64,000 bases of DNA from Synechococcus sp. CS-1328 (GCF_025128095.1 NZ_JAHLYT010000048.1:149148-213147), one strand, 5' to 3'; counted from the stretch's first letter, positions 17,614 through 27,957 are shown. The notes: generated from the letters alone by a model not told the origin. Numbers and translations are program-made.

Positions 17614-18087
17614 TCAGACGGCCACGGAGGCGACGGACTTGTCTTCGGTGAGCCGGGTCTCGATGCTGGGAGGCAACCAGGCCGGATCGTCCAGGGCGGC
17701 GTGGAGGACATCCATCACCTCCAGGACCTTGGTGGTTTCGAGCAGATCGAGTTCGAGTGTGTCGGCCAGATGCTCGAGGATCAGTTGCTCCTGTTCGAGC
17801 AGGGGACCATCGGAGCGCATGATCTCCGCCGCCATGGCATAGGCGGTGTGACGTTGCCGCGGGTCGAGAACACTGGCTGCACGCTCCATCAGCCCCTCAG
17901 CTCCGAGCCGACGCAATTCGGCCAGCAGGTCATCCATCAGCGCAATCATCTGGGCTTCGCTGCGCTGGTTGTAGGGAGCCCGATAATCCAGCAGGTGGCG
18001 CAGGGAACGGGTGCCGGCGCGGGTGAGGCTGCCATCCCAGGAGACAGCAGCCAGTGCCACGGCGGCAAGGGCGGTGGGGGAATCCAT
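17614..18087 (-). CDS. TerB-like protein
   Basis: A 157-aa all-helical protein resembling the TerB (tellurite resistance B) family. It opens with LAAVALAAVSWDGSLTRAGTRSLRHLL, has the acidic helix SEAQMIALMDDLLAEL, then a second repeat-like half with SDGPLLEQEQLILEHLADTL. The acidic positions following WDGSLTRAG and SDGPLLEQE are where TerB proteins bind metal. TerB-like domains occur in stress and membrane-linked complexes; its role here is unknown. The ATG at 18087 gives the normal length. The 245 bp between its stop and the tRNA gene contain nothing I can support. Confidence 0.7.
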   Translation of the reverse strand: MDSPTALAAVALAAVSWDGSLTRAGTRSLRHLLDYRAPYNQRSEAQMIALMDDLLAELRRLGAEGLMERAASVLDPRQRHTAYAMAAEIMRSDGPLLEQEQLILEHLADTLELDLLETTKVLEVMDVLHAALDDPAWLPPSIETRLTEDKSVASVAV

Positions 18088-18386
18088 GGAGCGGATCAGA
18101 GGAAGATCATCTCTATCACCAGTCAGACCCCCGCCGCACTTCGGTCGCCATTGCAACAGGCCCGGCTGTCTTGTCATGCAGATTCATGTTGATGCCCCAC
18201 GTTGATGGCTTTCGTTGAGCCGGTGTGATTGGCATCTCCTCACATGGATCACCCTGTGGGACGCGATGGACACAGTTCAGGTCCCGGGCGCCAGATCTCA
18301 GCCTGTTGCACTACAGCCCAGCGACCGTCAGCGAAGGTTCTGCAGACCAGCGACCATCAGCTGCGCCTGTGACAGTCGAGCCTCTA
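18088..18386. other. Intergenic region without a supported gene
   Basis: About 300 bp between the TerB-like gene and the small exported protein. Open frames here lack start context and resemble no family. It presumably holds the upstream control region of the TerB-like gene. No hairpin or repeat stood out. Confidence 0.4.
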
Positions 18387-18776
18387 TCAATCGAACGCCT
18401 TGGACGGGCATTGCTTTCGAATACCGCCGTAGAAGAGCTGGTTGAAGCGATCCTCCCCCAGCTTTTCGACAAAATCAGCCTGCTTGGGGTACTGACCGAA
18501 GATGAAGCCGATCGCCATGCCTTCGTAGAGCCCCCGGTCGTAATCGGTCATCCGGCCGGGGTTTTCGGTTTTCATGCTGCCGCAGTAGAAGTCGACGGCC
18601 TGGCGCACCAGAAATTCGTTGTCGGCGGCCTCGGCAGTGGCCGCAGGACCCAGGACAAGGGCGAGGGCCGTGACCGCCATGGGCGCCAGTCTGTTCAGCA
18701 ACGAGTCCCGCCTGCCAGTAGCTGGCTCTGGCGCAGGCCGGTCGGTTGTTGCTGCGCTGGAGCCAGTTGCGTGCAT
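18387..18776 (-). CDS. Small exported cyanobacterial protein of unknown function
   Basis: About 129 aa from the ATG at 18776. It contains a clear signal peptide (LLNRLAPMAVTALALVLGP, with a likely cleavage after ATAEA), so the mature protein is about 75 residues and periplasmic or luminal. The mature part has two cysteines (VDFYCGSMK and RKQCPSK) that could form a disulfide. The ATG at 18680 would give a minimal signal peptide and is also possible. No enzyme motif is seen. Confidence 0.6.
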   Translation of the reverse strand: MHATGSSAATTDRPAPEPATGRRDSLLNRLAPMAVTALALVLGPAATAEAADNEFLVRQAVDFYCGSMKTENPGRMTDYDRGLYEGMAIGFIFGQYPKQADFVEKLGEDRFNQLFYGGIRKQCPSKAFD

Positions 18777-18843
18777 GTCAATCAAGGCTGACTCCCGCGT
18801 CAATCCCGGAGATCTTCCCATGCCTCCCCAGTCGGTTGCCGCG

Positions 18844-19749
18844 TCAGTTGGCTGTTTTGTCGGATGGATCTGCCTTGCTGGGAGGACTGACCAGAGGACT
18901 GGCCGGTTCCGGTTCGGCTGGTGAGTCGACCAGCAGGGGAGCGGCGAACATCTGCAGCAGGCGATTGGTGCCGGCGGTGAAGCGGCGGATCTCGCGCAGG
19001 GCTCCCACCAGTTCTGGTGTGGTCGTCTGCAGCACCTGATCGACCCGGCTGGAGGTCAGCCCCAGCTCAGCGCCCGTGCGCTGGTAGGCGCGCAGGGTGT
19101 CGCGGGTCAAGGCCGCCGTGCTGCCGGTCTCACGGTCGAGGGTGCCGGCCAGGCGACTCACATCCGCCAGTGTGCCGTTGAAGCGTCCGATCGCGCCGGG
19201 CAGGTCCTTCTCCACCACCTTCACGGTGCTCTGCAGGGTGTGATCCAGCTGCAGGCGTGTCTGGGCCAGCTCCTGCAGGAGATTGGCCACATTGGTGGGT
19301 GGGTCGTAGGGGATCAGCAGATCGCTGCGCACGGCCGCAGAGCCAGGCGGCCTCGGATCGGGGGAGATCGCGATTTCGCTGTCGCCGATCACGCCGGGCC
19401 GGGTGCCGTAGGCGCGGCTGCGTGGGCCCAGCAGCGAGCGATAGCGCCCCACGATGCGCAGATCCACCACCACCACACCATCCGGCCCGAGCTGCACCCG
19501 ATCCACCCGGCCGATGCGATAGCCCGAGAGGGTCACATGCACCCCTGGCCAGATGCCGGTGGCATCGCTGGTCCGCAGGCGCGCTTCAAAGCTGTTGCGC
19601 CAGCGCAGCTGTTCGACAAGCATGCCGCGCATCACCCAGCCGCCCATCAGCAAGGCGCCGAGCAGGACGAGCCAGCCCAGACGGCTGACCACCGGTCGAT
19701 CGAGTCGTGCCGGGGGGCGGTCAGGGGTGGCGGTCAGAGGCTCTGTCAT
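18844..19749 (-). CDS. MCE/MlaD-family lipid-transport substrate-binding protein
   Basis: A 301-aa protein with one N-terminal membrane anchor (LGWLVLLGALLMGGWVMRG) and an MCE domain at about residues 50-150 (GIWPGVHVTLSGYRIGRVDRV, then PGVIGDSEIAIS). A long helical C-terminal region follows, as in MlaD-type proteins that shuttle lipids between the inner and outer membranes. Its ATG overlaps the TGA of the upstream MlaE-like permease gene (ATGA), so the two are translationally coupled. The C-terminus is a Pro/Ser/Glu-rich tail. The partner ATPase is not next to it. Confidence 0.85.
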   Translation of the reverse strand: MTEPLTATPDRPPARLDRPVVSRLGWLVLLGALLMGGWVMRGMLVEQLRWRNSFEARLRTSDATGIWPGVHVTLSGYRIGRVDRVQLGPDGVVVVDLRIVGRYRSLLGPRSRAYGTRPGVIGDSEIAISPDPRPPGSAAVRSDLLIPYDPPTNVANLLQELAQTRLQLDHTLQSTVKVVEKDLPGAIGRFNGTLADVSRLAGTLDRETGSTAALTRDTLRAYQRTGAELGLTSSRVDQVLQTTTPELVGALREIRRFTAGTNRLLQMFAAPLLVDSPAEPEPASPLVSPPSKADPSDKTAN

Positions 19750-20456
19750 CGCACGATTCCGTGGATCGGGTCGATCAGGGTGATCCAGGCCGCCTCCAGG
19801 GCGATCACCATCAGAAAGCACTCCGGGATGGCATCGGCGATCAGGCGGGGCAATTCCTCGAGAGACGACTGCAGCCGGCGGCCCTTGCGCAGGCACAGCG
19901 CTTCGGCCGCGACGGCAAACAGGGCCGTGCGCAGCAGGGTCTGCACCAGATCAGCCGGGCTGATCTGCCCCACCAGCTCGCTCAGCTGCCCCGCGGCATC
20001 GATCCGTGGAGTGGCCACCACACCGGCCAGCAGGACGGAGCCCACGAAGTAAGGCAGCAGCAGCATCGCCGTGATCGCCGCCGCGGCCAGTTCCCTCCAA
20101 AGGCGCGGACCGCCGGCATCGGGCGGTTCACCCCGCTGCATCTGGTGCCAGCGGTGCCGCGCCGCCAGACCCACCCGCAGCGGTGCCGAACGACTGATCC
20201 AGATCAGGTTCACCCCCACCGGCCCGAAGATCTGAAGCGTGCCGATCATCAGGGCCTGCAGGCTGAGGTTGCTGTTCTGGCCCAGGGCGCTCGAGACCAT
20301 GGTGGTGAGGCCGTAGCCGAGGCTGGCGCCCACCAGCACCGCCAGCGGCGCCGCTTCGGCCAGCTCCTGGCGGATCCGCACCAGCATCCGATCGCCGATG
20401 GCTTGTGGGCGTACCAGGATGCCATGGCCGCCAAAGCAACTGCGCTGCCGCGGCAT
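19746..20456 (-). CDS. MlaE-family ABC transporter permease
   Basis: A 236-aa permease of the MlaE/DUF140 family, the membrane part of an MCE-type lipid transporter. Visible segments are LVRIRQELAEAAPLAVLVGASLGYGL near the N-terminus, FGPVGVNLIWISRSAP, and four or five transmembrane helices. The last segment is CFLMVIALEAAWITLIDP. The canonical MlaE loop (E-x6-AMR-x-TEQ-x-DAL) is not recognisable. The frame is open far upstream, but those residues are antisense to pfkB, so I chose the ATG at 20456. It is coupled to the MCE gene downstream. Confidence 0.75.
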   Translation of the reverse strand: MPRQRSCFGGHGILVRPQAIGDRMLVRIRQELAEAAPLAVLVGASLGYGLTTMVSSALGQNSNLSLQALMIGTLQIFGPVGVNLIWISRSAPLRVGLAARHRWHQMQRGEPPDAGGPRLWRELAAAAITAMLLLPYFVGSVLLAGVVATPRIDAAGQLSELVGQISPADLVQTLLRTALFAVAAEALCLRKGRRLQSSLEELPRLIADAIPECFLMVIALEAAWITLIDPIHGIVR

Positions 20457-20478
20457 GCACCGGGTCAGCCGAGACGTG

Positions 20479-21363
20479 TCAGCAGAGCCGCAGCTGGGTG
20501 GCATAGGGGCCCAGCCCGTCGAGGCAGGCCCGGCCGCAGTGGCAACCGAGGCTGAGCGCGGCGGCCAGGGACCAACCGGCGGCCAGGCCGGCACTAACAC
20601 CGGCGGCGAAGCTGTCACCGGCTCCGTAGCTGTCGACCACGGGCTGCAGCTGGGGTAGGGCCTGGAAACGCCCGCCTGGTCTGCAGTGGCCACCGGCGGC
20701 GCCTTCGGTGCCGATCCAAAGGGCCGGGGCTGGATCGATCGAATTCGGCGGCAACTGCTCGCCAGGGTCAAGGGCGCTGCCGATCAGGGCATCGAGAGGC
20801 ACGCCCGCCTGCTGCAGCACCGGCAGCTGCAGCCGCGGCGTGGCCGCCAGCCACGACGCCCGCCGAGCCAGGCGCAGGGCCTCCGGATCGGCCGCGGTGA
20901 CGAACACCCCCCGCATCGCCGCCAGCCGAGCCCAGGGCAGGGGATCGCTGGCTCTGGGCGCGAGTCGCTCGCCGATCACGCAGATGCTGCGTTCACCGCT
21001 GGCATCGCTGAAGCTCATGCCCCGGCGGGTGGGGGCATCGCGCCAGGCCACGTGCAACTCCAGCCCCAGGGCTTCGAGCCGTTCGGCGGCCTGCAGCCCG
21101 ACGCGATCGCGGCCGAGTGCGGTGAAGAAGGGCACACGGGCGCCGGTGAGCCGGGCCAGCTGCACCGCCAGCACGGCCCCTCCGCCAGCGGGTTCCTCCG
21201 CGAAGGCGCTGGCATGCTGAATCACTCCGGGGCGGGGCCATTGCGTCAGCCCCAGGAAGCTCACCACCTCCACATGGCCCACCACCGCCACGGGCAGGCA
21301 CGGCAGGTCAGTGAGCGGCAGATCTGAGAGCGGCAGGGCAGCGAGCGGCAGCGGTTCGATCAC
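20479..21363 (-). CDS. PfkB-family carbohydrate kinase
   Basis: A 294-aa ribokinase-like sugar kinase. It has the N-terminal GHVEVVSFLG strand region, the GG motif EEPAGGGAVLAVQLARLTG, and the C-terminal PfkB signature DSYGAGDSFAAGVSAGL with the catalytic Asp and the anion hole. The substrate (sugar or nucleoside) is undetermined. The first 25 residues are a Leu/Pro repeat (PLSDLPLTDLP) of short duplicated units. It lies 22 bp upstream of the MlaE-like gene on the same strand, probably one transcript. Confidence 0.85.
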   Translation of the reverse strand: MIEPLPLAALPLSDLPLTDLPCLPVAVVGHVEVVSFLGLTQWPRPGVIQHASAFAEEPAGGGAVLAVQLARLTGARVPFFTALGRDRVGLQAAERLEALGLELHVAWRDAPTRRGMSFSDASGERSICVIGERLAPRASDPLPWARLAAMRGVFVTAADPEALRLARRASWLAATPRLQLPVLQQAGVPLDALIGSALDPGEQLPPNSIDPAPALWIGTEGAAGGHCRPGGRFQALPQLQPVVDSYGAGDSFAAGVSAGLAAGWSLAAALSLGCHCGRACLDGLGPYATQLRLC

Positions 21364-21414
21364 GGAGCCGTGGTTTGCTGGTTAAGAACGACGCAGCACC
21401 GATTCAGGGCACCC

Positions 21415-21717
21415 ATGGCCTGTCCTACCTGCGGCAGCTGGGCGGTACGCGCCGATCGCAGTCTGGCGGGCCGCATGGTGTGTGGCCGCTGCGGTCGTCC
21501 CCTCACCGGCACGGTGGTGGAGCTGGCGCCGCATCGCCGCCGGCGTCGCGGCTGGCTGCGGTGGATGCCGCGCCTGCCGCGCATCACCCTGAGGCGGCGC
21601 TGGTGGGCTCTGATCGCCCTGCTGACGATCTCCGCCCTGCTGGCGGCGCTTCCTGAACAGCCTTCGCGCCCCCGTTCCCCCTCCCCGCGCAGCGCCCCCG
21701 ATGCCCCCCTCTCCTGA
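21415..21717 (+). CDS. Small zinc-ribbon membrane protein
   Basis: A 100-aa protein with an N-terminal zinc ribbon (CPTCGSWAVRADRSLAGR, then CGRCGRPLTG; two CxxC pairs), a basic Arg/Trp-rich segment, one transmembrane helix (WWALIALLTISALLAAL) and a Pro/Ser-rich tail. The start at 21415 (ACPTCGSW) is chosen because it places the ribbon at the N-terminus. Function unknown. Its 3' end overlaps the next small membrane gene by 17 bp. Confidence 0.6.
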   Translation: MACPTCGSWAVRADRSLAGRMVCGRCGRPLTGTVVELAPHRRRRRGWLRWMPRLPRITLRRRWWALIALLTISALLAALPEQPSRPRSPSPRSAPDAPLS

Positions 21718-21916
21718 CCCCAGCTCCACCCGAGCTGTCACCCTGGCCAGGTTCGCGGTGCGCTGCCTGCGGATTGGCGCCAGCAGTGTGGCCTTGGTGG
21801 CGTTGGTACGGCAGCAGTGGATCGGGGCGGCCTGCTTCGCGGCGGCCTGGCTGCTGACGCTGCAGGCGCAGCGCTGGCTGCCCGAGCCGCTGGAGGCTCA
21901 GCCACCGAACGGCTGA
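21701..21916 (+). CDS. Small hydrophobic protein of unknown function
   Basis: A 71-aa predicted membrane protein with one or two hydrophobic segments (ASSVALVALV and GAACFAAAWLLTL). It starts inside the end of the zinc-ribbon gene, which suggests translational coupling. It could be a chance frame in GC-rich DNA, but the hydrophobicity pattern and position make a real gene somewhat more likely. Confidence 0.45.
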   Translation: MPPSPDPSSTRAVTLARFAVRCLRIGASSVALVALVRQQWIGAACFAAAWLLTLQAQRWLPEPLEAQPPNG

Positions 21917-21930
21917 CTGTCACACCCTGA

Positions 21931-23397
<1,467 letters not shown>

Positions 23398-23572
23398 ACG
23401 CCCCTGTCAGCCACCAAGAACTTACCGAGGCTGCACGCGGGGGTTCCGTTCTGGGTCAGGATGGAGATCATTCCTGCGGTGTCGGGGAACACGACCCGTG
23501 GCAGCTTCCCCGCCGAAGCGCCACCTGATCGCTCCTGTCCGCCGGATTCTTCCACCGTTTTCGGACTCCGCC

Positions 23573-24901
23573 TTGACCTCGGCCTCCACCACGGCTCCCG
23601 CATCGGCTCCGGCCCTGAACACCACCCGTTCGGAGGAGCTCTTCGCCGCCGCCCAGACGCTGATGCCCGGCGGGGTCAGCTCGCCGGTACGGGCCTTCCG
23701 CTCCGTCGGTGGCCAACCGATTTTCTTCGATCGGGTCAAGGGGGCCTATGCCTGGGATGTGGACGGCAACCGCTATGTCGATTACATCGGCAGCTGGGGT
23801 CCGGCGATCTGTGGCCACGCCCATCCCGAGGTGATCGCAGCCCTGCATGAGGCCCTCGACAAGGGCACCAGCTTCGGTGCCCCCTGCGCCCTGGAGAACA
23901 CCCTGGCGGAGCTGGTGATCGAGGCCGTGCCGTCGGTCGAGATGGTGCGCTTCGTGAACAGCGGCACCGAGGCCTGCATGTCGGTGTTGCGCCTGATCCG
24001 GGCCTTCACGGGCCGCGAGAAGATCATTAAGTTCGAGGGCTGTTACCACGGCCACGCGGACATGTTCCTGGTCAAGGCCGGCTCCGGTGTGGCCACCCTC
24101 GGCCTGCCCGATTCCCCCGGGGTGCCGCGCAGCACCACCGCCAACACCCTCACCGCTCCCTACAACGACCTGGAGGCGGTGAAGGAGCTGTTCGCTGCCA
24201 ATGCCGGCGAAATCGCCGGCGTGATCCTGGAGCCGGTGGTGGGCAACGCCGGCTTCATCACCCCCGAGCCGGGCTTCCTTGAGGGCCTGCGCGAACTCAC
24301 CAAGGAGCACGGCGCCCTGCTGGTGTTCGACGAGGTGATGACCGGTTTCCGGATCAGCTACGGCGGCGCCCAGGCCCGTTTCGGGGTCACCCCGGATCTC
24401 ACCACGATGGGCAAGGTGATCGGCGGTGGCCTGCCGGTGGGTGCCTACGGCGGCCGCGCCGACATCATGGCGATGGTGGCTCCGGCTGGTCCGATGTATC
24501 AGGCGGGCACCCTGAGCGGCAACCCCCTGGCGATGACCGCCGGCATCAAGACCCTGGAGTTGCTCAAGCAACCCGGCACCTACGAGCGGCTCGAGACGAT
24601 CACCAAGCGCCTCTCGGACGGCATTCAGCAGGGCGCCCGCGATGCCGGGCTGCCGATCACCGGTGGATCGATCAGCGCCATGTTTGGCTTCTTTCTCTGT
24701 GAGGGGCCGGTGCGCAATTTCGAAGACGCCAAGGCCGCCGACACGGTGCGCTTCGGCAGGCTGCACCGCGCCATGCTCGAGCGGGGCTTCTACCTGGCCC
24801 CCAGCGCCTTCGAGGCCGGCTTCACCTCCCTGGCCCACAGCGACGCCGACATCGACGCCACGATCGCCGCATTCCGCGAGAGCTTCGCGGCGATCGCCTG
24901 A
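23573..24901 (+). CDS. hemL: Glutamate-1-semialdehyde 2,1-aminomutase
   Basis: PLP enzyme that makes 5-aminolevulinate from glutamate-1-semialdehyde, the first committed precursor of chlorophyll, haem and bilins. About 442 aa. Motifs are [55 protein letters not shown], and the PLP lysine in [18 protein letters not shown]. Starts considered were GTG 23498 and TTG 23573. I chose the TTG because the protein then begins shortly before the conserved NTTRSEELF, as in other picocyanobacteria. Confidence 0.96.
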   Translation: MTSASTTAPASAPALNTTRSEELFAAAQTLMPGGVSSPVRAFRSVGGQPIFFDRVKGAYAWDVDGNRYVDYIGSWGPAICGHAHPEVIAALHEALDKGTSFGAPCALENTLAELVIEAVPSVEMVRFVNSGTEACMSVLRLIRAFTGREKIIKFEGCYHGHADMFLVKAGSGVATLGLPDSPGVPRSTTANTLTAPYNDLEAVKELFAANAGEIAGVILEPVVGNAGFITPEPGFLEGLRELTKEHGALLVFDEVMTGFRISYGGAQARFGVTPDLTTMGKVIGGGLPVGAYGGRADIMAMVAPAGPMYQAGTLSGNPLAMTAGIKTLELLKQPGTYERLETITKRLSDGIQQGARDAGLPITGGSISAMFGFFLCEGPVRNFEDAKAADTVRFGRLHRAMLERGFYLAPSAFEAGFTSLAHSDADIDATIAAFRESFAAIA

Positions 24902-24948
24902 GGCCTGTTGGGCTGCATGAATCGGCTGGATCCCTGGGGGCTCAGCCG

Positions 24949-24969
24949 GAGCTCAGGCAGCCTGAGCTC
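24949..24969. terminator. Hairpin between convergent hemL and nif11-like gene
   Basis: A perfect inverted repeat with 9-bp arms, gagctcagg and cctgagctc, and a 3-base loop. It lies 47 bp after the hemL stop and touches the stop codon of the facing Nif11 gene. The plus strand continues agtctttgtctg, only weakly T-rich, so it may act as a bidirectional terminator or a 3'-end stabiliser. Confidence 0.5.
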
Positions 24970-25222
24970 AGTCTTTGTCTGTGGCGCCGAAGCAGACCAT
25001 CAGGGCATCGGCCCAGCTGTTGATGCCCTCGAGATGGTGATCGGGGGTCTCAGCGACTGCGCGAGCCTGCTCCCGCAGCAACGTGGTCTTGGAGATCGTG
25101 TCGCCCTGTTCTGCAGCGATCGCCACCACCTCGTCAAGACCGTTGGCGGCGTGCACCTTGTCCCGCAGGGCAGGGTCAGCGGCGAGACGGGCGGTGAAGG
25201 AGCGCAGGGCGGCCAGGGTCAT
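24968..25222 (-). CDS. Nif11-domain small protein
   Basis: An 84-aa protein matching the Nif11 domain: LAALRSFTARLAADPALRDKVHAANG, then VVAIAAEQGDTISKTTLL at about residues 30-47. This fold is the leader of many RiPP precursors in cyanobacteria (Nif11-like leader peptides). No Gly-Gly or Gly-Ala cleavage site and no Cys/Ser/Thr-rich core follow; it ends SWADALMVCFGATDKD. I therefore read it as a stand-alone Nif11 protein or a core-less leader. An NHLM-type secretion adaptor lies about 5-6 kb away. Confidence 0.7.
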   Translation of the reverse strand: MTLAALRSFTARLAADPALRDKVHAANGLDEVVAIAAEQGDTISKTTLLREQARAVAETPDHHLEGINSWADALMVCFGATDKD

Positions 25223-25407
25223 GGCGGAACAGGAGAGGTCGGCCCCAGCATGGCCAAGGATTCGCGGCTCGACCGGCTACACCGCTCGACCGTTGCATCC
25301 GCTCCAACGCTGCGCCGCTTGTCACTGTGCCGCCTGACCGCAGCCGGTGACATGGAACAGACCGATCCGGATGGCGTGAATAGGTTGCGCTCAGTGGCTG
25401 GACGCCG

Positions 25408-26814
25408 ATGGCGAAGGAACGCTTCTTCCTGGAACTCGAGCCCGCCGACGCCAGCCTCAAGGATTGCCCCCATGTGGTGATCGTGGGTGGAGGCTTCGCC
25501 GGTCTCAAGGCAGCCCACGTGCTGGCCCGCCAGCCGGTGCGGGTCACGCTGATCGACAAGCGCAACTTCAACCTCTTCCAGCCGCTGCTCTACCAGGTGG
25601 CCACGGGCCTGGTGTCCGAGGCGGACGTGGCCTCACCGCTGCGGCAGATGGTGGGCCAGGCCCCCAACGTGCAGGTGCTGCTGGGGGAGGTGGTGGATCT
25701 TGATCCGGTGGCGCAGGAGGTGGTGTTCAACGACCGCCGCTACCGCTACGACCACCTCATCCTGGCCGCCGGATCGGGCAGCACCTACTTCGGCCATGAG
25801 GAGTGGCGCCCACTGGCGCCGCCAATGAAGATCCTCGAGCACGCCGATGAGATCCGCCGTCGCCTGCTTGAGGCCATGGAGGAGGCGGAGCAGACCCCCG
25901 ATCCAGAGCGTCGCCGCCTGCTGCAGTCTGTGGTGGTGATCGGCGGCGGGCCCAGCGGCTGCGAACTGGCCGGCTCGGTGATCGCGCTGATGGGCCATGC
26001 GATCGCCCGGGATTTTCGCCAGCTCGATCCGGCCGACACCCGCGTCACCCTGGTGGACCCCGGCGATCGGCTGCTGCGGGCCATGCATCCGAGTCTGTCG
26101 CGCCAGGCGGGCGACTACCTGCGCGGGGTGGGGGTGGAGCTGCTGCTGGGCGGGCGGGTGCAAAGCATCGAGGCGGATCGGGTGGTGGTGGGCACGGCCG
26201 CGGGCGAGCAGACCATCGAGGCGGCCACGATCTGCTGGACCGCCGGTGTGCGCGCCTCCCACCTGGGCCGGCTGTTGGCGGAACGCTGCGGCTGCCCGGT
26301 GGATCGGGGCGGCCGGGTGGTGGTGGAGCCGGATTTCTCCGTGCCGGGGCACCCGGAGATCCGTGTGGTGGGTGACCTCTGCTCCTACAGCCACACCGCC
26401 GATGGCAAGCCGCTGCCGGGCATGGCCGGCCCGGCCGTTCAGATGGGCGGCTGGGTGGCCCGCGACCTGCTGGCGATCAGCCGCGGCAGCCGCCATGCTG
26501 CCCCATTCCAGTGGCTGGATCTGGGCAGCATGGCGGTGCTGGGCCCCCTCCACGCCGTGGCCGACCTGCGCGGCCTGCGGGTGAGCGGCCCCCTGGGCTG
26601 GTTGCTGTGGGGGCTGGCCCACCTGGCCTTCATGCCCGACAGCGAAAACCGCCTGACCCTGCTCACCAAATGGCTCTGGCAGATCGCCACCCGCGAGCGC
26701 GCCGCCCTGCTGATCACCGGCCGCGCCAATCAGCACCTGCAGGTGGAGGTGGGTCTGGAGCGGCGGGAGGCGGAGGGGAAGCCGGAAAGTGCACCGGAAA
26801 GCAGCGCCGAATGA
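25408..26814 (+). CDS. Type II NAD(P)H dehydrogenase (NDH-2-like FAD oxidoreductase)
   Basis: Non-proton-pumping NAD(P)H:quinone oxidoreductase of 468 aa. The first FAD-binding loop is HVVIVGGGFAGLKAAHVLA, followed by the quinone-site-like stretch NLFQPLLYQVATG. The second Rossmann motif for NAD is VVVIGGGPSGCELAG, and the C-terminal FAD motif is IRVVGDLCSY. A membrane-associating Leu-rich region follows near residues 390-425. Cyanobacterial NDH-2 enzymes are thought to act in redox sensing as well as respiration. It starts a plus-strand run continuing with DoxX. Confidence 0.88.
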   Translation: MAKERFFLELEPADASLKDCPHVVIVGGGFAGLKAAHVLARQPVRVTLIDKRNFNLFQPLLYQVATGLVSEADVASPLRQMVGQAPNVQVLLGEVVDLDPVAQEVVFNDRRYRYDHLILAAGSGSTYFGHEEWRPLAPPMKILEHADEIRRRLLEAMEEAEQTPDPERRRLLQSVVVIGGGPSGCELAGSVIALMGHAIARDFRQLDPADTRVTLVDPGDRLLRAMHPSLSRQAGDYLRGVGVELLLGGRVQSIEADRVVVGTAAGEQTIEAATICWTAGVRASHLGRLLAERCGCPVDRGGRVVVEPDFSVPGHPEIRVVGDLCSYSHTADGKPLPGMAGPAVQMGGWVARDLLAISRGSRHAAPFQWLDLGSMAVLGPLHAVADLRGLRVSGPLGWLLWGLAHLAFMPDSENRLTLLTKWLWQIATRERAALLITGRANQHLQVEVGLERREAEGKPESAPESSAE

Positions 26815-26916
26815 GGACATGACGCCACAGCGTGATCGGCCGGAGGCCGCCTGTTCCTGCGGGGTGAGCGGGTTCTCCCTACGGTGGCTGCAAACCCGGC
26901 CCGCCCCCTGAGCGCC

Positions 26917-27453
26917 ATGGAGCTCACCATCCTCGAATGGCTGCCCGTGGCCCTGCCGGCCTGGCTCGCCACAGCTGCGGTGTGGCTGGCGGGGGATTCC
27001 GGCCTGTTGCCCTGGGCCCTGCTGCTGCTGCGTCTGTTCCTGGGGGTGGCCTTCATCCGCCACGGCTGGCCCAAGCTGCGCCATCTGGATACCTGGGCAC
27101 GGGCGCTGAACACGCCGGTGTGGCTCTGCTTTCTCTCCGCCTTCTCGATGTGGGGCTCGGGCATCGCCCTGCTGCCGGGGCTGTTCACGCCCCTGGCGGC
27201 TCTGGCCATCCTGGTGTCGATGGCCTACGCGATGGTGCTGGAGATTGCCAAGGGCACGCCCTTCATCGCCCCGGATCCCTATCAGATCCCTGCCGGCGAC
27301 TACGCCGGGCCCGGTGGGGTGGGGGAGCCGCCCAGCTGGGAGAAGGCCGCCGTCTATGTGGTGATGGGGTTGGTGCTGATCTGCGCTGGCGGCGGCGCCC
27401 TCTCGCTCGACAATCTGCTGATCGCCGACCTGATCGAGGCGGCCCTCGACTGA
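26917..27453 (+). CDS. DoxX family membrane protein
   Basis: A 178-aa DoxX-family protein with four to five membrane segments. The motif LLRLFLGVAFIRHGWPKLRH and the later FSMWGSGIALLPGLFTPLAAL are typical. DoxX proteins are linked to quinone and redox membrane complexes; the exact activity is unknown. A C-terminal Pro/Gly-rich loop (PDPYQIPAGDYAGPGGVGEP) precedes the last helix. The ATG at 26917 is preferred over an upstream in-frame GTG because it opens the first hydrophobic region. It follows NDH-2 by about 100 bp and is 4 bp from the next gene. Confidence 0.82.
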   Translation: MELTILEWLPVALPAWLATAAVWLAGDSGLLPWALLLLRLFLGVAFIRHGWPKLRHLDTWARALNTPVWLCFLSAFSMWGSGIALLPGLFTPLAALAILVSMAYAMVLEIAKGTPFIAPDPYQIPAGDYAGPGGVGEPPSWEKAAVYVVMGLVLICAGGGALSLDNLLIADLIEAALD

Positions 27454-27457
27454 GCCC

Positions 27458-27703
27458 ATGCCCGCGTCGCTCCGCTTCTGGGTGTATGGCCCCTGGGCCG
27501 CTGCCAGCTTTGTGGGGGTTGTGGCCGTGCGCCTGCTCCGCGCCGACGACGAAAGCCTCCACCCCCATGGCTGGGGCCTGGTGGGAAGCGCGATGATCTG
27601 CTTCTCGATCGGCTGCGTGGCCAAGCTCTCCTGGGAGCTGGCCCGGGCCAACCAGCGCCTGGCCGAGGAGCGCCGGATGCTCGAACGTCTCACCTCCCGC
27701 TGA
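27458..27703 (+). CDS. Small membrane protein, paralogue A of a tandem pair
   Basis: An 81-aa protein with two transmembrane helices (YGPWAAASFVGVVAVRLL and WGLVGSAMICFSIGCVAK) and a charged C-terminal helix (RLAEERRMLERL). The second helix segment is nearly the same as in the next gene, which shows a tandem duplication. Function unknown. It is 4 bp downstream of the doxX gene, so co-transcribed. Confidence 0.65.
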   Translation: MPASLRFWVYGPWAAASFVGVVAVRLLRADDESLHPHGWGLVGSAMICFSIGCVAKLSWELARANQRLAEERRMLERLTSR

Positions 27704-27714
27704 TCCCCTGCCCG

Positions 27715-27957
27715 ATGCTCCCGAACCGGTTGCTCCTGGTGGTCACCCTGCCCTGGCTGGCGGCGGCTCTGGTGGTGCTGCTGGCCTTGCGGCAACGGGA
27801 CACCAGCCTCCGCTGGGACTGGGGGCTGTTCGGCAGTGGGGCCATCTGTTTCTCGATCGGCTGCCTGGCCCGCACCAGCGCGATGGTGGCCGGAGCTTCC
27901 CGCGATGGCTCCAGCGGCCCCGGCACGCCACCGTCACCGCCGCCGCCGTCGTCGTGA
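27715..27957 (+). CDS. Small membrane protein, paralogue B of a tandem pair
   Basis: An 80-aa protein with two transmembrane helices. The segment WGLFGSGAICFSIGCLAR matches WGLVGSAMICFSIGCVAK of the gene before it. The tail differs: here it is Gly/Pro/Ser-rich. Its stop codon overlaps the GTG start of the TolC gene (GTGA), so translation is likely coupled. Function unknown, but the operon places it with an outer-membrane efflux protein. Confidence 0.65.
   Translation: MLPNRLLLVVTLPWLAAALVVLLALRQRDTSLRWDWGLFGSGAICFSIGCLARTSAMVAGASRDGSSGPGTPPSPPPPSS

Noticed and set aside
25633..27795. 720-codon minus-strand open frame
   Set aside because: Antisense to the NDH-2, DoxX and small membrane genes. 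It is His/Gln/Gly-rich with no family motif, a GC-driven shadow frame.
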